Assembly: GCA_013322215.1 (NCBI GenBank)
Contig: JAAMEZ010000006.1
Location: forward strand, 558,001-622,000
From: Martinezella rhizogenes
GTDB lineage: Bacteria; Pseudomonadota; Alphaproteobacteria; Rhizobiales; Rhizobiaceae
DNA: 64,000 bases
Reading direction: 5' to 3'
Positions 45,520 through 53,631 of this stretch are shown in pieces (the stretch's first letter is position 1; each line of letters starts with the position of its first letter). The notes beneath the pieces are model-generated. The model saw only the letters and a list, made by a program, of their open reading frames with translations. It ran no database searches and was not told the origin of the DNA. Position numbers and translations under genes: made by a program.

Positions 45520-45942
45520 ATGAAGATCGATGTGACAGACACCCCGTCAGAAAGCGAACTCGCCGCCATTAGCGAAGGATTGACGGCTTTCAACACCATC
45601 GACGTCGGCCCGTCCGGGCGGCAATCCCTGGCGGTTCTGATCCGTGACGATGCCGGCAAGACCATTGGCGGCATATCCGGCTACACCGCCTGGGGATGGC
45701 TGTTCACACAATGGCTTTTCGTGCCGGAAAGCCTGCGCGGCCAAGGTATGGCCGGAAAGCTCCTGGAGGCGGCGGAAACGGAGGCAAGCGCGCGCGGCTG
45801 TTTCGGCGCGTGGATCGATACCTTCAATCCGCAGGCGCTGAAAGCCTACCAGCGGCAAGGCTATGCCATTTTTGGCGAACTGCCGGATTTCCCGGCCGGT
45901 CGTAGCCGGGTCTTTCTGCAGAAGAAATTGTCGCCCCACTGA
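45520..45942 (+). CDS. GNAT family N-acetyltransferase
   Basis: 140 residues. WLFVPESLRGQGMAGKLLEAAETEASARGC holds the acetyl-CoA loop (RGQGMAGKL), and FNPQALKAYQRQGYAIFGEL is the C-terminal motif. The start ATG at 45520 is 5 nt after the preceding stop. Substrate unknown; probably the last gene on the moxR transcript. Confidence 0.85.
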   Translation: MKIDVTDTPSESELAAISEGLTAFNTIDVGPSGRQSLAVLIRDDAGKTIGGISGYTAWGWLFTQWLFVPESLRGQGMAGKLLEAAETEASARGCFGAWIDTFNPQALKAYQRQGYAIFGELPDFPAGRSRVFLQKKLSPH

Positions 45943-45975
45943 TATCAAGCAGGGCGATCTTTCGCCGATAGCACT

Positions 45976-46548
45976 TTACACGGCGATCGCCGTGAGCTGC
46001 ACGTCATCATCCAGATCGTCGTCTTCGGCCGCGATAGCCGGATCGGAATCATCGCGCCAGATGATCGAACCGTGCAGGCGCGCATGCGTATCCCCGGCAA
46101 TCGGCACGACCAGCACCCGATTGGGATCGACAGGCCCCGGGAAAGTCAGGGCGTTATAGGCGACCTTCTCGAAGCCGAGCGGGCAATAATAGGGCGGGTC
46201 GCCAATGAGGATGACGGCCTCCGATCCCTTGCGCTTGGCAGCAGCCACCGCGATCCGCACAAGCTCGCGGCCTATGCCCTTGTTCTTGTGCGACGGACGC
46301 ACCGCAAGCGGGCCAAGCAGATGTCCCTTGACCGATCCGGCCAGCACCGGCGTCATCCGCACGGAGGCAATCGTCTCGCCATCATCGGCGCAGATGAAGG
46401 ACAGCGACAGGTCATGCGGCCCCTGTTCGCGAATACGAGCAGCGGCACGGGTGAATCGTCCCGGACCAAAAGCTTCTTCGTTGATGAGTTCGATAGCAGC
46501 GTCGTGCGACGCATCCTCGGTGAGGTAGACCAGATCGTGCTTGTACAT
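45976..46548 (-). CDS. GNAT family N-acetyltransferase
   Basis: About 190 residues. Acetyl-CoA motif GPLAVRPSHKNKGIGRELVRIAV and the later DPPYYCPLGFEKV match the PaiA/YhbS-like GNATs. The C-terminus is acidic (AAEDDDLDDD). Start at 46548 (MYKHDLVYLTED) is preferred; an in-frame ATG at 46599 would add 17 residues without a ribosome site. Convergent with the preceding GNAT. Confidence 0.85.
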   Translation of the reverse strand: MYKHDLVYLTEDASHDAAIELINEEAFGPGRFTRAAARIREQGPHDLSLSFICADDGETIASVRMTPVLAGSVKGHLLGPLAVRPSHKNKGIGRELVRIAVAAAKRKGSEAVILIGDPPYYCPLGFEKVAYNALTFPGPVDPNRVLVVPIAGDTHARLHGSIIWRDDSDPAIAAEDDDLDDDVQLTAIAV

Positions 46549-46898
46549 TAGCCCAAGAAAACCAGATAGACGGACGATATTGTTCCCGAAAGCGCTCATC
46601 GAGCGTTCAAGATCATCGGCGTCGTCGCAGGCTTCTGGTTACTTTCATGACAAGGGGTCCTTAAAGTGTGAAAAGCCGGATAGCAGGAAATATTCGGCGC
46701 GTCCAATGCAAAATGCATCCTGCCGTTCATTCATGCAAGATCGTGTCGGCATCATGTCTTTTATCGAGTCCGGCGCCCTGCATGAGGCAGCCGACCGCAC
46801 CTATGACGCAGTGTTCATCATTTGCCGTCTCGAAATCCCGCGCGCATGCCGTATCTTCAGATACATAGATTTCGGCAGTTTCCCGAAAGGATCGAGCA
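46549..46898. other. Intergenic region without a gene
   Basis: About 350 bp between a minus GNAT and a plus glutathionyl-hydroquinone reductase. No ORF with a ribosome site, repeat or hairpin stands out. It should hold promoters for both. Confidence 0.5.
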
Positions 46899-47888
46899 AT
46901 GGGCATGTTGGTGGACGGCGTCTGGCACGACGCCTGGTATGATACCAAGGAGACGAAGGGCCATTTCAAACGCGCCGCGTCGCAATTTCGAAACTGGGTG
47001 ACCACAGATGGCAGCGCCGGCCCCACAGGCAACGGCGGCTTCAAGGCAGAGGCCGGGCGCTATCATCTCTATGTCTCGCTAGCCTGCCCCTGGGCACATC
47101 GAACCCTGATTTTCCGCAGGCTGAAGAAGCTGGAGGAGTTGATCTCCGTCTCGATCGTCGATCCGCTGATGGTTGAAAACGGCTGGGAATTCAAGGGGAA
47201 AGACGGCGGCACCGTCGACCATCTCTTCGACGCGACGAAGCTCTGGGAGGTCTATGTCAAGGCCGATCCGCATTATTCCGGCCGCGTGACCGTTCCCGTT
47301 CTTTGGGACAAGCAGACTGGCACGATCGTCAACAACGAATCGGCCGAAATCATCCGCATGTTCAACACGGCATTCGATGGCCTGACCCGCTCCACGGCGG
47401 ATTTTTATCCCACCGATCTGCGAGCCGATATCGATGCTTTGAACGAGCAGGTCTACGACACCATCAACAACGGCGTCTACAAGGCGGGCTTTGCGACGAC
47501 GCAGGAAGCTTACCAGGAAAACGCGCTCCGTCTCTTCGAAACCCTCGATAGGCTGGACCAGCGGCTGGCAACACAGCGCTATCTGTTCGGAGATCGGTTG
47601 ACTGAAGCCGACTGGCGGCTGTTCACGACGCTCATCCGCTTCGACGCCGTCTATGTCGGACATTTCAAATGCAATATCCGCCGCATCGCCGATTATGCCA
47701 ACCTCTCGGCCTATCTGCGGGATCTCTATCAGATCACCGGCGTTGCCGAGACGGTAAACATTGCGCACATCAAGAACCACTACTATCGCAGCCACAGGAC
47801 AATCAATCCGACAGGCATCGTGCCGATCGGGCCGGAACTGGATTTCGATCGCCCGCATGGGCGCGAGCGGCTGGCAAGAGCCGCCTGA
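46899..47888 (+). CDS. Glutathionyl-hydroquinone reductase (Xi-class GST)
   Basis: 329 residues. The YHLYVSLACPWAHRTLIFR segment contains the active-site Cys (CPWA), and the NNESAEIIRMFNTAF and LTEADWRLFTTLIRFD segments are the glutathione and helical-domain signatures. Reduces glutathionyl-hydroquinones, in quinone or aromatic-compound detoxification. AAGGA lies 8 nt before the ATG. Confidence 0.95.
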   Translation: MGMLVDGVWHDAWYDTKETKGHFKRAASQFRNWVTTDGSAGPTGNGGFKAEAGRYHLYVSLACPWAHRTLIFRRLKKLEELISVSIVDPLMVENGWEFKGKDGGTVDHLFDATKLWEVYVKADPHYSGRVTVPVLWDKQTGTIVNNESAEIIRMFNTAFDGLTRSTADFYPTDLRADIDALNEQVYDTINNGVYKAGFATTQEAYQENALRLFETLDRLDQRLATQRYLFGDRLTEADWRLFTTLIRFDAVYVGHFKCNIRRIADYANLSAYLRDLYQITGVAETVNIAHIKNHYYRSHRTINPTGIVPIGPELDFDRPHGRERLARAA

Positions 47889-47903
47889 CCCAAGCGCCTG
47901 AAG

Positions 47904-48395
47904 CTACCAATAGTTGGAGGGAGCCGCTGCTCCCTCCAACTCCTTGAGCCGACGATAGGTTGCCTTCGTCGTGCCAGCTGGCAAAGCATCGACTGGAAAG
48001 AAGCCGCTTTCGACGATTTCGCGATCCGGCTTGCGCGGCACGGTTTGGGTGACTTCTACGCGATAAAAGACGACGTGATCGCGTTTGCTGGTGCGATTGT
48101 TGAAATAGACGTGGAAGAGTTGCGGCTTGCCCGAAATCACCAGATTGCCTTCCTCGCGCAGCTCCTTTTCGAGCGCCTGCTCCACCGTCTCATGGCGTTC
48201 GACGCCGCCGCCGGGCATGTGCCAGCCGGCAATATAGGAATGGCGCACCAGAAAAATCCGCCCTTCGGGATCGAAGCAGGCTGCACGTACACCAAGCGTC
48301 ATGCTGCGGGTCAGCACAAAATAGACATGCAGCGCACGGCCGAACAAACGCACCGCCAAACTCTGCCTTTCGTCACGTCGCTTGTCTTCGCTCAT
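47904..48395 (-). CDS. Nudix hydrolase
   Basis: 163 residues. Nudix box GGGVERHETVEQALEKELREEGNL (about 61-84) has all catalytic residues. The N-terminal SLAVRLFGRALHVYFVLTRSMTLGVRAACFD segment is family-typical. Substrate unknown. Its 3' end overlaps a perfect 13-bp palindrome. Confidence 0.9.
   Translation of the reverse strand: MSEDKRRDERQSLAVRLFGRALHVYFVLTRSMTLGVRAACFDPEGRIFLVRHSYIAGWHMPGGGVERHETVEQALEKELREEGNLVISGKPQLFHVYFNNRTSKRDHVVFYRVEVTQTVPRKPDREIVESGFFPVDALPAGTTKATYRRLKELEGAAAPSNYW
47912..47941. repeat. Perfect 13-bp palindrome in the 3' end of the Nudix gene
   Basis: AGTTGGAGGGAGC, CGCT loop, GCTCCCTCCAACT. Lies between the convergent GST and Nudix genes, inside the last codons of the Nudix ORF. 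It may end GST transcription, but no T tract follows on the plus strand. Confidence 0.6.
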
Positions 48396-48463
48396 GCCTG
48401 AACCCCGGCATCCCGATCTTCAATCGGACTGGGGATGTATTTGTTTTGACAATAGAGTGGGCT

Positions 48464-49384
48464 ATGTCTCATCCCATGTTCAAGCTCGCGCATATTTCCG
48501 ATGTTCACCTTGGTCCGCTACCACGTCTTTCGATCAGAGAACTCGCCTCCAAACGCATTACCGGATTTGTGAACTGGCACCGGAACCGGCGCAAGCATCT
48601 TTTTGGCGGCACGCTCGACCTGCTTCTTGACGACATCAAGGCGAAGCAGGCCGATCATCTGGCCGTAACCGGCGATCTCGTCAATCTCGCGAGCGGCATG
48701 GAGATCCAGACAGCCGCCGAATGGCTGAAGACCGTGGGGGATCCCCTTCACACGTCGGTCGTTCCCGGCAATCACGATGCCTACGTGCCCGGAGCCTACG
48801 AAAAGGCCATGCGCTCCTGGTATCCCTATGTCAAAGGCGATCGCGCTCCCGCCGAATGGCCGGAAGACCAGCGCATTTTCCCCTATCTGCGTATCCGGGG
48901 GCAGGTCGCACTTGTGGGATGCTCCACGGCCGTCGCCACTCCACCCTTTGCCGCAAGCGGTTTCTACTCCTCACGCCAGGCGCGCGAGACGGTGAACATC
49001 CTGCGCGCAGCTGGGGATGCCGGGCTCTTTCGTGTCGTCATGATCCATCACCCACCGATTCGGGGTGCAACCAGCTTCTACAAGCGGATGATCGGCATTC
49101 GCCGTTTTGCGGCTGTCATCTCGACCGGCGGCGCCGAACTTGTTCTGCACGGCCACACGCACCTCAACACCTTGCATTGGCTGCGCGGCCAAATGGGTCC
49201 GGTCCCCGTCGTCGGGATCGCCTCCGCATCGCAAGGGGTCGGCGGATTGAAGCCGCGCGCCGCTTATAATCTCTTCACCATTGGCGGCCGTCCGGGCGCG
49301 TGGGAGCTGAAGGCGGAGCGCTTCAGCCTCAACGACAATGGCAATGGCGTCGATCCTGAAGGCTTCGATATTCTGGCGACGTGA
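48464..49384 (+). CDS. Calcineurin-like metallophosphoesterase
   Basis: 306 residues with the metal motifs ISDVHLG, VTGDLVN, PGNHD, IHHPP and HGHTHLN. Similar to 3',5'-cyclic nucleotide or UDP-diacylglucosamine-type phosphoesterases; the substrate is not defined. An upstream TTG at 48446 is possible but the ATG at 48464 (MSHPMFKLAHISD) is more likely. Confidence 0.9.
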   Translation: MSHPMFKLAHISDVHLGPLPRLSIRELASKRITGFVNWHRNRRKHLFGGTLDLLLDDIKAKQADHLAVTGDLVNLASGMEIQTAAEWLKTVGDPLHTSVVPGNHDAYVPGAYEKAMRSWYPYVKGDRAPAEWPEDQRIFPYLRIRGQVALVGCSTAVATPPFAASGFYSSRQARETVNILRAAGDAGLFRVVMIHHPPIRGATSFYKRMIGIRRFAAVISTGGAELVLHGHTHLNTLHWLRGQMGPVPVVGIASASQGVGGLKPRAAYNLFTIGGRPGAWELKAERFSLNDNGNGVDPEGFDILAT

Positions 49385-49784
49385 TGAGCCTTTTGGCGTC
49401 GTCGTCCGCATCGTTTCGATAGCGTTTTCTAAGATACGGAGCTACAATCGAACCGTTGGAATCTCGGAATACCGGACGGATTTTGAGGTTGTGACAAGGA
49501 GCATCGCATGCCGGCTCTCGGGGCTTGTATTCGGCCTGGATGCCGTATCTTGGAAGGCTTGGGCAGCATCGGGACAGTGCGGCCCGATACATTGTGAGAT
49601 CATCGCGGTAAGAATGTCAGTCAATCGCGCGGATGCTTTTTGAAGACTTGCGAAACGGCACAGAAATGGTTCATACCAGCACAGGACGATTATTCTGCTC
49701 GCATCACCTTTCTTACGGGGAAGGCCGTCCATCGCGGAAGCAAATCGTCGATGTAACAACCCCCAACGCCTTCCTGGAACGATC
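49385..49784. other. Intergenic region upstream of the ECF sigma gene
   Basis: About 400 bp. It has one small ORF with a ribosome site: 49508-49597, 29 codons (MPALGACIRPGCRILEGLGS...), AAGGAG 6 nt before ATG; coding is unproven. I did not find a clear EcfG-type GGAAC/GTT promoter. Confidence 0.5.
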
Positions 49785-50297
49785 ATGCCAATGCCGGTAG
49801 CAGCCATTGATATCAGACGCGATCTGGTCGGCCTTCTTCCGAAGCTTCGCCGCTTTGCCGTGACGCTGACCGGTGATCTGGCCGAGGCGGATGAGCTTGT
49901 CCAAAACGTCTGTCAGCGTGGCATCGCCAAGTTTCATCTCTGGAACAGCGGCGGCAAGCTGGAAAGCTGGCTCTATACGATGGCCCGGCATCAATGGGTC
50001 GATGAGGCCCGGCGCCACAAGCTGCGCCCTGCCGCAAAGGGCAATGCACTGGAACAGGGTGAGCCGGTATCCCAAACCCACTTAAATCTGGTGGAAGCCG
50101 GCGAAGCGCATCGTCTTGTCACATCTTTGCCAGAAGGACTTGCCAGTGTCTTTTTGCTGGTCGACGTCGAGGGGCACAGCTACAAGCAGGCCGCCGACAT
50201 CCTCGGCATCCCTTTGTCGGCAGTGATGTCAAGGCTCTCCAGTGCGCGCCTTTACCTTGCCTCCCAGGGTCATAGTCGCTCGCCTCGAAGGTTTTAA
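49785..50297 (+). CDS. ECF sigma factor
   Basis: 170 residues. Region 2 (LRRFAVTLTGDLAEADELVQNVCQRGIAKF) and region 4 (EGLASVFLLVDVEGHSYKQAADILGIPLSAVMSRLSSAR) are both clear. A membrane anti-sigma gene follows 12 nt after, the common operon layout. The regulon and signal are unknown. Starting MPMPVAAIDIRRDLV; the ATG at 49785 has weak GGAAC-like sequence upstream. Confidence 0.92.
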   Translation: MPMPVAAIDIRRDLVGLLPKLRRFAVTLTGDLAEADELVQNVCQRGIAKFHLWNSGGKLESWLYTMARHQWVDEARRHKLRPAAKGNALEQGEPVSQTHLNLVEAGEAHRLVTSLPEGLASVFLLVDVEGHSYKQAADILGIPLSAVMSRLSSARLYLASQGHSRSPRRF

Positions 50298-50309
50298 GTA
50301 TTGCAAGAC

Positions 50310-51140
50310 ATGAAGAAAACGCCGCTCGAAGTCCGCTTGTCCGCCTTCATGGATGGTGAGATGAACCGCGAAGAAAAGGAAGAGCTGGAAAAGCTCATCG
50401 CTTCCGACGCGGATGCACGGCGTATTTTCGATGAGCTGAAGCACGGCTCCGATGTCGGTCGCAAGGCGTTTGACGAGGTTTTGAAGGAGCCGGTGCCGCT
50501 GGCGCTCGTTCGCTCCATCAAGAGCGCTCAGCCTCCGAAGACCCGGGATCCCTCTCCGCGCCTCACCCGGCAATCATTGAAATTGGCGCCTACCGGCAAG
50601 CAATCGCTGGCCGCTGCCCTCATTCTGTTCGCCGTCGGCGGCGGTATCGGCTATCTCTTCGGCATCCAACCCGCTGATGTCCCGGCAAGTCCGCCGCCGA
50701 TCCCGACACAGGTTATGACACGCAATTGGCTGGATGATATCGCCGCCTATCACCGCATCTATTCGCGCCAGCCGCAGCATATGGTCGAACTGCAGGCAAG
50801 CCAGCTGGACGAGATCGCCAAATGGCTGACAAGCACGGTCGGCGTCAAATTCAACTTTCCGGATCTTGCTGCCGATGGTCTCGTCTTCCAGGGCGCGCGC
50901 ATGTTCATCGCCGGCGGCAAGCCGGTCGGCCAGCTGATCTACAAGAACCTTGACGGCGATGTCGTCGCCATCTGCTTTACCAAGACGGACGGCGTTGCCG
51001 ACGACGATTTCAGCGAAACCATCAAGGACGATATCAGCATCGTATCCTGGCACCGCAACGGCACGACCTATGCGATCGTCGGCCCCTCCTCGGATGCGAT
51101 GCTCGACCAGATCGCCAATCGGGTATCCTCGGAAATCTGA
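50310..51140 (+). CDS. Transmembrane anti-sigma factor
   Basis: 276 residues. N-terminal cytosolic domain RLSAFMDGEMNREEKEELEKLI, one helix (about 99-118, SLAAALILFAVGGGIGYLFG), and a periplasmic C-terminal domain of about 155 residues (GVKFNFPDLAADGLVFQGAR). It lacks the His-x3-Cys-x2-Cys zinc motif of ZAS anti-sigmas, so sensing must rest on the periplasmic part. Immediately follows the ECF gene. A TTG at 50301 is an alternative start. Confidence 0.87.
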   Translation: MKKTPLEVRLSAFMDGEMNREEKEELEKLIASDADARRIFDELKHGSDVGRKAFDEVLKEPVPLALVRSIKSAQPPKTRDPSPRLTRQSLKLAPTGKQSLAAALILFAVGGGIGYLFGIQPADVPASPPPIPTQVMTRNWLDDIAAYHRIYSRQPQHMVELQASQLDEIAKWLTSTVGVKFNFPDLAADGLVFQGARMFIAGGKPVGQLIYKNLDGDVVAICFTKTDGVADDDFSETIKDDISIVSWHRNGTTYAIVGPSSDAMLDQIANRVSSEI

Positions 51141-51240
51141 CGGATATTCCATCCGACTTGCGACTTGCAGCTATCAGCCGGTCGATGGATAATGAGTGGC
51201 GATAACCGCATGAGCCCGATATTCTTGCAGGAGTTTCGAC

Positions 51241-51444
51241 ATGTCTGACGTTCTGCTGACCATTCCCGAAATCGACAGGCGTATCGCGGCGATAAGGGAA
51301 AATCTTCGCGAACTGATCGAGCAGGCAGCAGCCTTTTCCGGCGCCGCCGACGAAGAGCGGGCGTCTGAGCGGATAGCCGAACAGGAAGAAGAGCTCGAGC
51401 GTCTGACGAAGCAGCGGGATGAGCTTGCCAAGGGCAAAGCCTGA
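51241..51444 (+). CDS. Small coiled-coil protein
   Basis: 67 residues (MSDVLLTIPEIDRRIAAIREN...). Residues about 10-65 have a heptad coiled-coil pattern rich in Glu, Arg and Leu. GCAGGAG lies 8 nt before the ATG. 100 nt after the anti-sigma gene; could be co-transcribed. No family recognised. Confidence 0.7.
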   Translation: MSDVLLTIPEIDRRIAAIRENLRELIEQAAAFSGAADEERASERIAEQEEELERLTKQRDELAKGKA

Positions 51445-51551
51445 GCAAAACGCACCATTGAAACACATATCCTCGGATGACCTCGACGCAGGCCGCATAG
51501 GCGCGGACGGCGCTCGCCTCCCGATGTCGAACGATCATGGTACAATTGCTG

Positions 51552-51579
51552 CTGACATCGGCACCGATACACGCTATAG
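51552..51579 (+). promoter_or_regulatory. Promoter of exporter C
   Basis: CTGACA (51552-51557), 16-nt spacer, CTATAG (51574-51579). Transcription would begin near 51586, giving a leader of about 130 nt. Confidence 0.5.
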
Positions 51580-51594
51580 AGGTTGCAGCGACCA

Positions 51595-51644
51595 ATGAGG
51601 AGAGCACTCTGATGAAAAATCACGGCACAGGAAACCACCGCTGA
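51595..51644 (+). CDS. Leader ORFs of exporter C
   Basis: Two short frames: MRRAL (51595-51612), whose TGA overlaps the ATG of MKNHGTGNHR (51612-51644). The second has GAGGAGAG 7 nt upstream. A 9-bp inverted repeat, TCACGGCAC (51620-51628) with GTGCCGTGA (51651-51659), overlaps the second ORF. Translating ribosomes would open this hairpin, as in attenuator or leader-peptide systems. Confidence 0.35.
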
Positions 51645-51717
51645 AAAGCAGTGCCGTGAAGGGCTGCTTAATCGGCCCGACCATCAGATTGCTATCATTC
51701 GCCCGTGGAAGGCACTC

Positions 51718-53562
51718 ATGTTTCGTCGCTTCGAAGAGCTTGTCGATCCATTTCAGGATCATGACGAGCCGCAACCATCACCCAAGGCTTGGCGCTATCT
51801 CCTAACCAATCTTCGCCCGTTTCGCGCAGTCATGGCGATGAGCCTCGGCTTGACCGTGATCGGCGCCATCATCGAGATCTGGCTCATCGGCTATTCCAGC
51901 CGGCTGGTGGACAATCTTGCCGCCGCCCACCGTGAGAATTTCTGGGCGTCCGAAGGGTTTGGCCTGCTCGCTGCGGCGGCCCTCGTCCTGATCGGACGGC
52001 CGCTTACCGGCTATCTCCGCGAAAGCCTTGATGACATCGCATTCCGGCCGAATGCCGAGACCCTGTTTCGCTGGCGGGCTCATCGTCATGTCCTTCGGCA
52101 ATCAGTCGGCTGGTTTCGCCAGGATTTTTCCGGGCGCATCGCGAGCCAGGTGCGCGACATAGGTATAGCAGCGACGGGTGCGGCCTATCAGGTCCTGCAC
52201 ACGCTCTCCTTTGTCGCGATCTATGTGGCTGGCTCGCTCTGGCTGATGGCCTCGATCGACGCGCGCCTCATCTGGCCTCTGGCGGTCTGGCTCCTCTGCT
52301 ATCTCGGCCTGATGGCCTATGTCATCCCTCGCCTGCAGAAAGCCTCTGCACAATACCAGAGCGCTTATGCCGAACTGACCGGCGTGCTGGTTGACAGCTA
52401 TGCCAATATCGACCTCATCAAGCTTTTTGCCGATACAAAGGCAGAAGACGAAGAGGCCCATCGTCGTTTCTCTCAAACACGCAAAACATTCGTCCGGGTG
52501 CAGAGGCTCGAAGTACTGGTCAATTCGAGCATGCTGTTCCTCGGCAGCTTCCTCATCGTCGCGCTCGTCGGCTATGCGGTCGTCCTTTGGCAGTCCGGCG
52601 GCGCGCCACTCGGGCTGATCGCAGCATCGCTTGCGCTGAGCTTCCGCATAACCGGCATGGCCGAATGGATGCTGGATGCCGTTTCCTCGCTCTTTGCCCA
52701 TCTCGGAGCGATGCGGCAATCACTGTTGACCGTCTCACAGCCGCTTGCCATTACCGACGCGCTGAACGCCAAGCCGCTTGCCGTCACGAAGGGCGAGATC
52801 GTCTTCCGGCAGGTCGCGCATCACTACGGCAAGGGAAATGGCGGACTGGGCGGCATTTCGCTGCGAATTAAGGCCGGTCAGAAGGTCGGCCTAGTCGGTC
52901 GCTCCGGCACCGGCAAATCGACCCTGGTCAACCTGTTGTTGCGCTTCTTCGATCCGGAGGCAGGCATCATCGAAATCGACGGGCAGGATATTCGGCAAAT
53001 GACGCAGGATAGCCTGCGCCGGCAGATTGCCGTAGTCGGCCAAGAGGCATCGCTTCTTCACCGCTCCATTCGCGAGAACATCGCCCATGGCAATCCCCGC
53101 TTTTCGGAGGAAGCGATTCTCGCTGCGGCCGAGAAGGCTGCCGCAAGTGACTTCATCGCAAAGCTTCAGGATCTGGAGGGGCGCACCGGCCTCGATGCCC
53201 ATGCCGGCGAACGTGGCGTTCAGCTTTCCGGCGGTCAGCGGCAGCGCGTCGCAATTGCGCGCGCCATCCTCAAGGACGCCCCGATCCTGGTGCTCGACGA
53301 GGCAACATCTGCCCTCGATTCGGAAGTCGAAGCCGAAATCCAGGATACGCTTTATGGCATCATGGAAGACAAGACAGTCATCGCCATCGCACATCGCCTG
53401 TCGACCATCGCCCGCATGGATCGCATCGTCGTGCTCGACCATGGCCGCATCGTCGAGGACGGTACGCATTCGGAATTGATCACCCGAAACGGCATCTACG
53501 CAACACTGTGGTCGCACCAATCCGGCGGCTTCATCGAGGGCGACGAGCCGGCGGCCGATTGA
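51718..53562 (+). CDS. ABC transporter, permease-ATPase fusion (exporter C)
   Basis: 614 residues. Starts MFRRFEELVDPFQD; six helices within about 35-320. ATPase: GRSGTGKST, LSGGQRQR, ILVLDEATS, IAHRLST. Ends SHQSGGFIEGDEP, like the two other exporters. GGAAGG stands 5 nt before the ATG. Its leader holds two short ORFs and a hairpin. Function is probably drug or lipid export; unknown. Confidence 0.93.
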   Translation: MFRRFEELVDPFQDHDEPQPSPKAWRYLLTNLRPFRAVMAMSLGLTVIGAIIEIWLIGYSSRLVDNLAAAHRENFWASEGFGLLAAAALVLIGRPLTGYLRESLDDIAFRPNAETLFRWRAHRHVLRQSVGWFRQDFSGRIASQVRDIGIAATGAAYQVLHTLSFVAIYVAGSLWLMASIDARLIWPLAVWLLCYLGLMAYVIPRLQKASAQYQSAYAELTGVLVDSYANIDLIKLFADTKAEDEEAHRRFSQTRKTFVRVQRLEVLVNSSMLFLGSFLIVALVGYAVVLWQSGGAPLGLIAASLALSFRITGMAEWMLDAVSSLFAHLGAMRQSLLTVSQPLAITDALNAKPLAVTKGEIVFRQVAHHYGKGNGGLGGISLRIKAGQKVGLVGRSGTGKSTLVNLLLRFFDPEAGIIEIDGQDIRQMTQDSLRRQIAVVGQEASLLHRSIRENIAHGNPRFSEEAILAAAEKAAASDFIAKLQDLEGRTGLDAHAGERGVQLSGGQRQRVAIARAILKDAPILVLDEATSALDSEVEAEIQDTLYGIMEDKTVIAIAHRLSTIARMDRIVVLDHGRIVEDGTHSELITRNGIYATLWSHQSGGFIEGDEPAAD

Positions 53563-53571
53563 CGGACGATA

Positions 53572-53602
53572 AAAAGCCCCCTCGACAATCGAGGGGGCTT
53601 TT
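53572..53602. terminator. Bidirectional terminator between exporter C and leuA
   Basis: AAAAGCCCCCTCGA, CAA loop, TCGAGGGGGCTTTT, a near-perfect hairpin with A and T tracts on both sides. Confidence 0.92.
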
Positions 53603-53631
53603 CAAGCCAGAGCCGCAACTAAGCCTGAGCC

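Noticed and set aside
46541..46942. 133-codon plus-strand frame before the GST gene
   Set aside because: No ribosome site, overlaps the start of the GST gene and of the GNAT gene, and composition is unlike its neighbours.
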